A stretch of DNA of 5,782 bases from Phycisphaerae bacterium (GTDB lineage: Bacteria; Planctomycetota; Phycisphaerae; UBA1845; Fen-1342). How positions within the stretch are numbered: position 1 is the stretch's first letter; each line of letters opens with the position of its first letter. This document shows, in pieces, positions 5,723-5,782 of the stretch. Position numbers and translations under genes: made by a program. The notes beneath the pieces are model-generated. The model was not told the DNA's origin and searched no databases. It was given only the letters and a program-made list of their open reading frames with translations. The stretch lies in the NCBI GenBank assembly GCA_020058145.1, contig JAGVEP010000119.1, positions 1-5,782 of the forward strand. The letters run 5' to 3'.

Positions 5723-5782
5723 TTGTAGCCTACCGGCGTCCCAGGTCGGCGGCCGTTACCGCCGGCCCGGAACGCACGCTAA

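Noticed and set aside
5723..5782. Possible gene end at the right edge (TAA at 5780-5782)
   Set aside because: A + strand gene ending here would have to lie in the preceding 60 bases and the hairpin; no coding frame or start is supported.

Overview
This 5.8 kb, GC-rich bacterial window holds a compact two-gene restriction-modification (RM) system on the + strand. Around it are a remnant of a REP-associated (RAYT/TnpA_REP) transposase, REP-like repeats and two ordinary minus-strand chromosomal genes. No marker fixes the taxon. High GC, weak or absent Shine-Dalgarno sequences, and a RAYT beginning MPRTARRAPGG with nearby 'CTGTCCCGTTTT' repeats are combinations I associate with Planctomycetota; this is a tentative inference.

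Layout. Positions 1-648 (minus) are the first 216 residues of a CoA-disulfide-reductase-like flavoprotein that runs off the left edge. Positions 649-897 are intergenic and hold its likely promoter, four 16-18 bp spaced direct repeats and a nested inverted repeat. Positions 898-2952 (plus) encode a 684-aa protein fusing a PD-(D/E)xK nuclease of the HsdR N-terminal type to an N6-adenine (gamma-class) methyltransferase. Positions 2859-4400 (plus) encode the two-domain DNA specificity subunit. A GC-rich hairpin follows its stop codon. Positions 4157-4831 (minus) are a RAYT transposase whose conserved C-terminal part is missing; its frame reads on antisense through the end of the specificity gene. 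Positions 4919-5593 (minus) encode an unrecognised protein with four predicted membrane segments. Positions 5594-5782 hold its likely promoter and a strong hairpin; I see nothing in the last 60 bases.

How the genes work together. The fused nuclease-methyltransferase and the specificity protein look like a self-sufficient enzyme. No helicase/translocase (hsdR) gene is present, which points to a BcgI-like (type IIB or related) system rather than classical type I. The junction of the two genes is unusual: the specificity frame has only one ATG/GTG/TTG start before its first recognition domain, 94 bases inside the upstream gene. A canonical -1 slippery heptamer lies just before the upstream stop codon and would fuse the two proteins.

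The RM genes plus the RAYT remnant lie between two perfect 19-bp direct copies of a REP-like motif (822-840 and 4871-4889). This suggests the segment entered or was rearranged at a RAYT/REP locus between the two flanking housekeeping-type genes.
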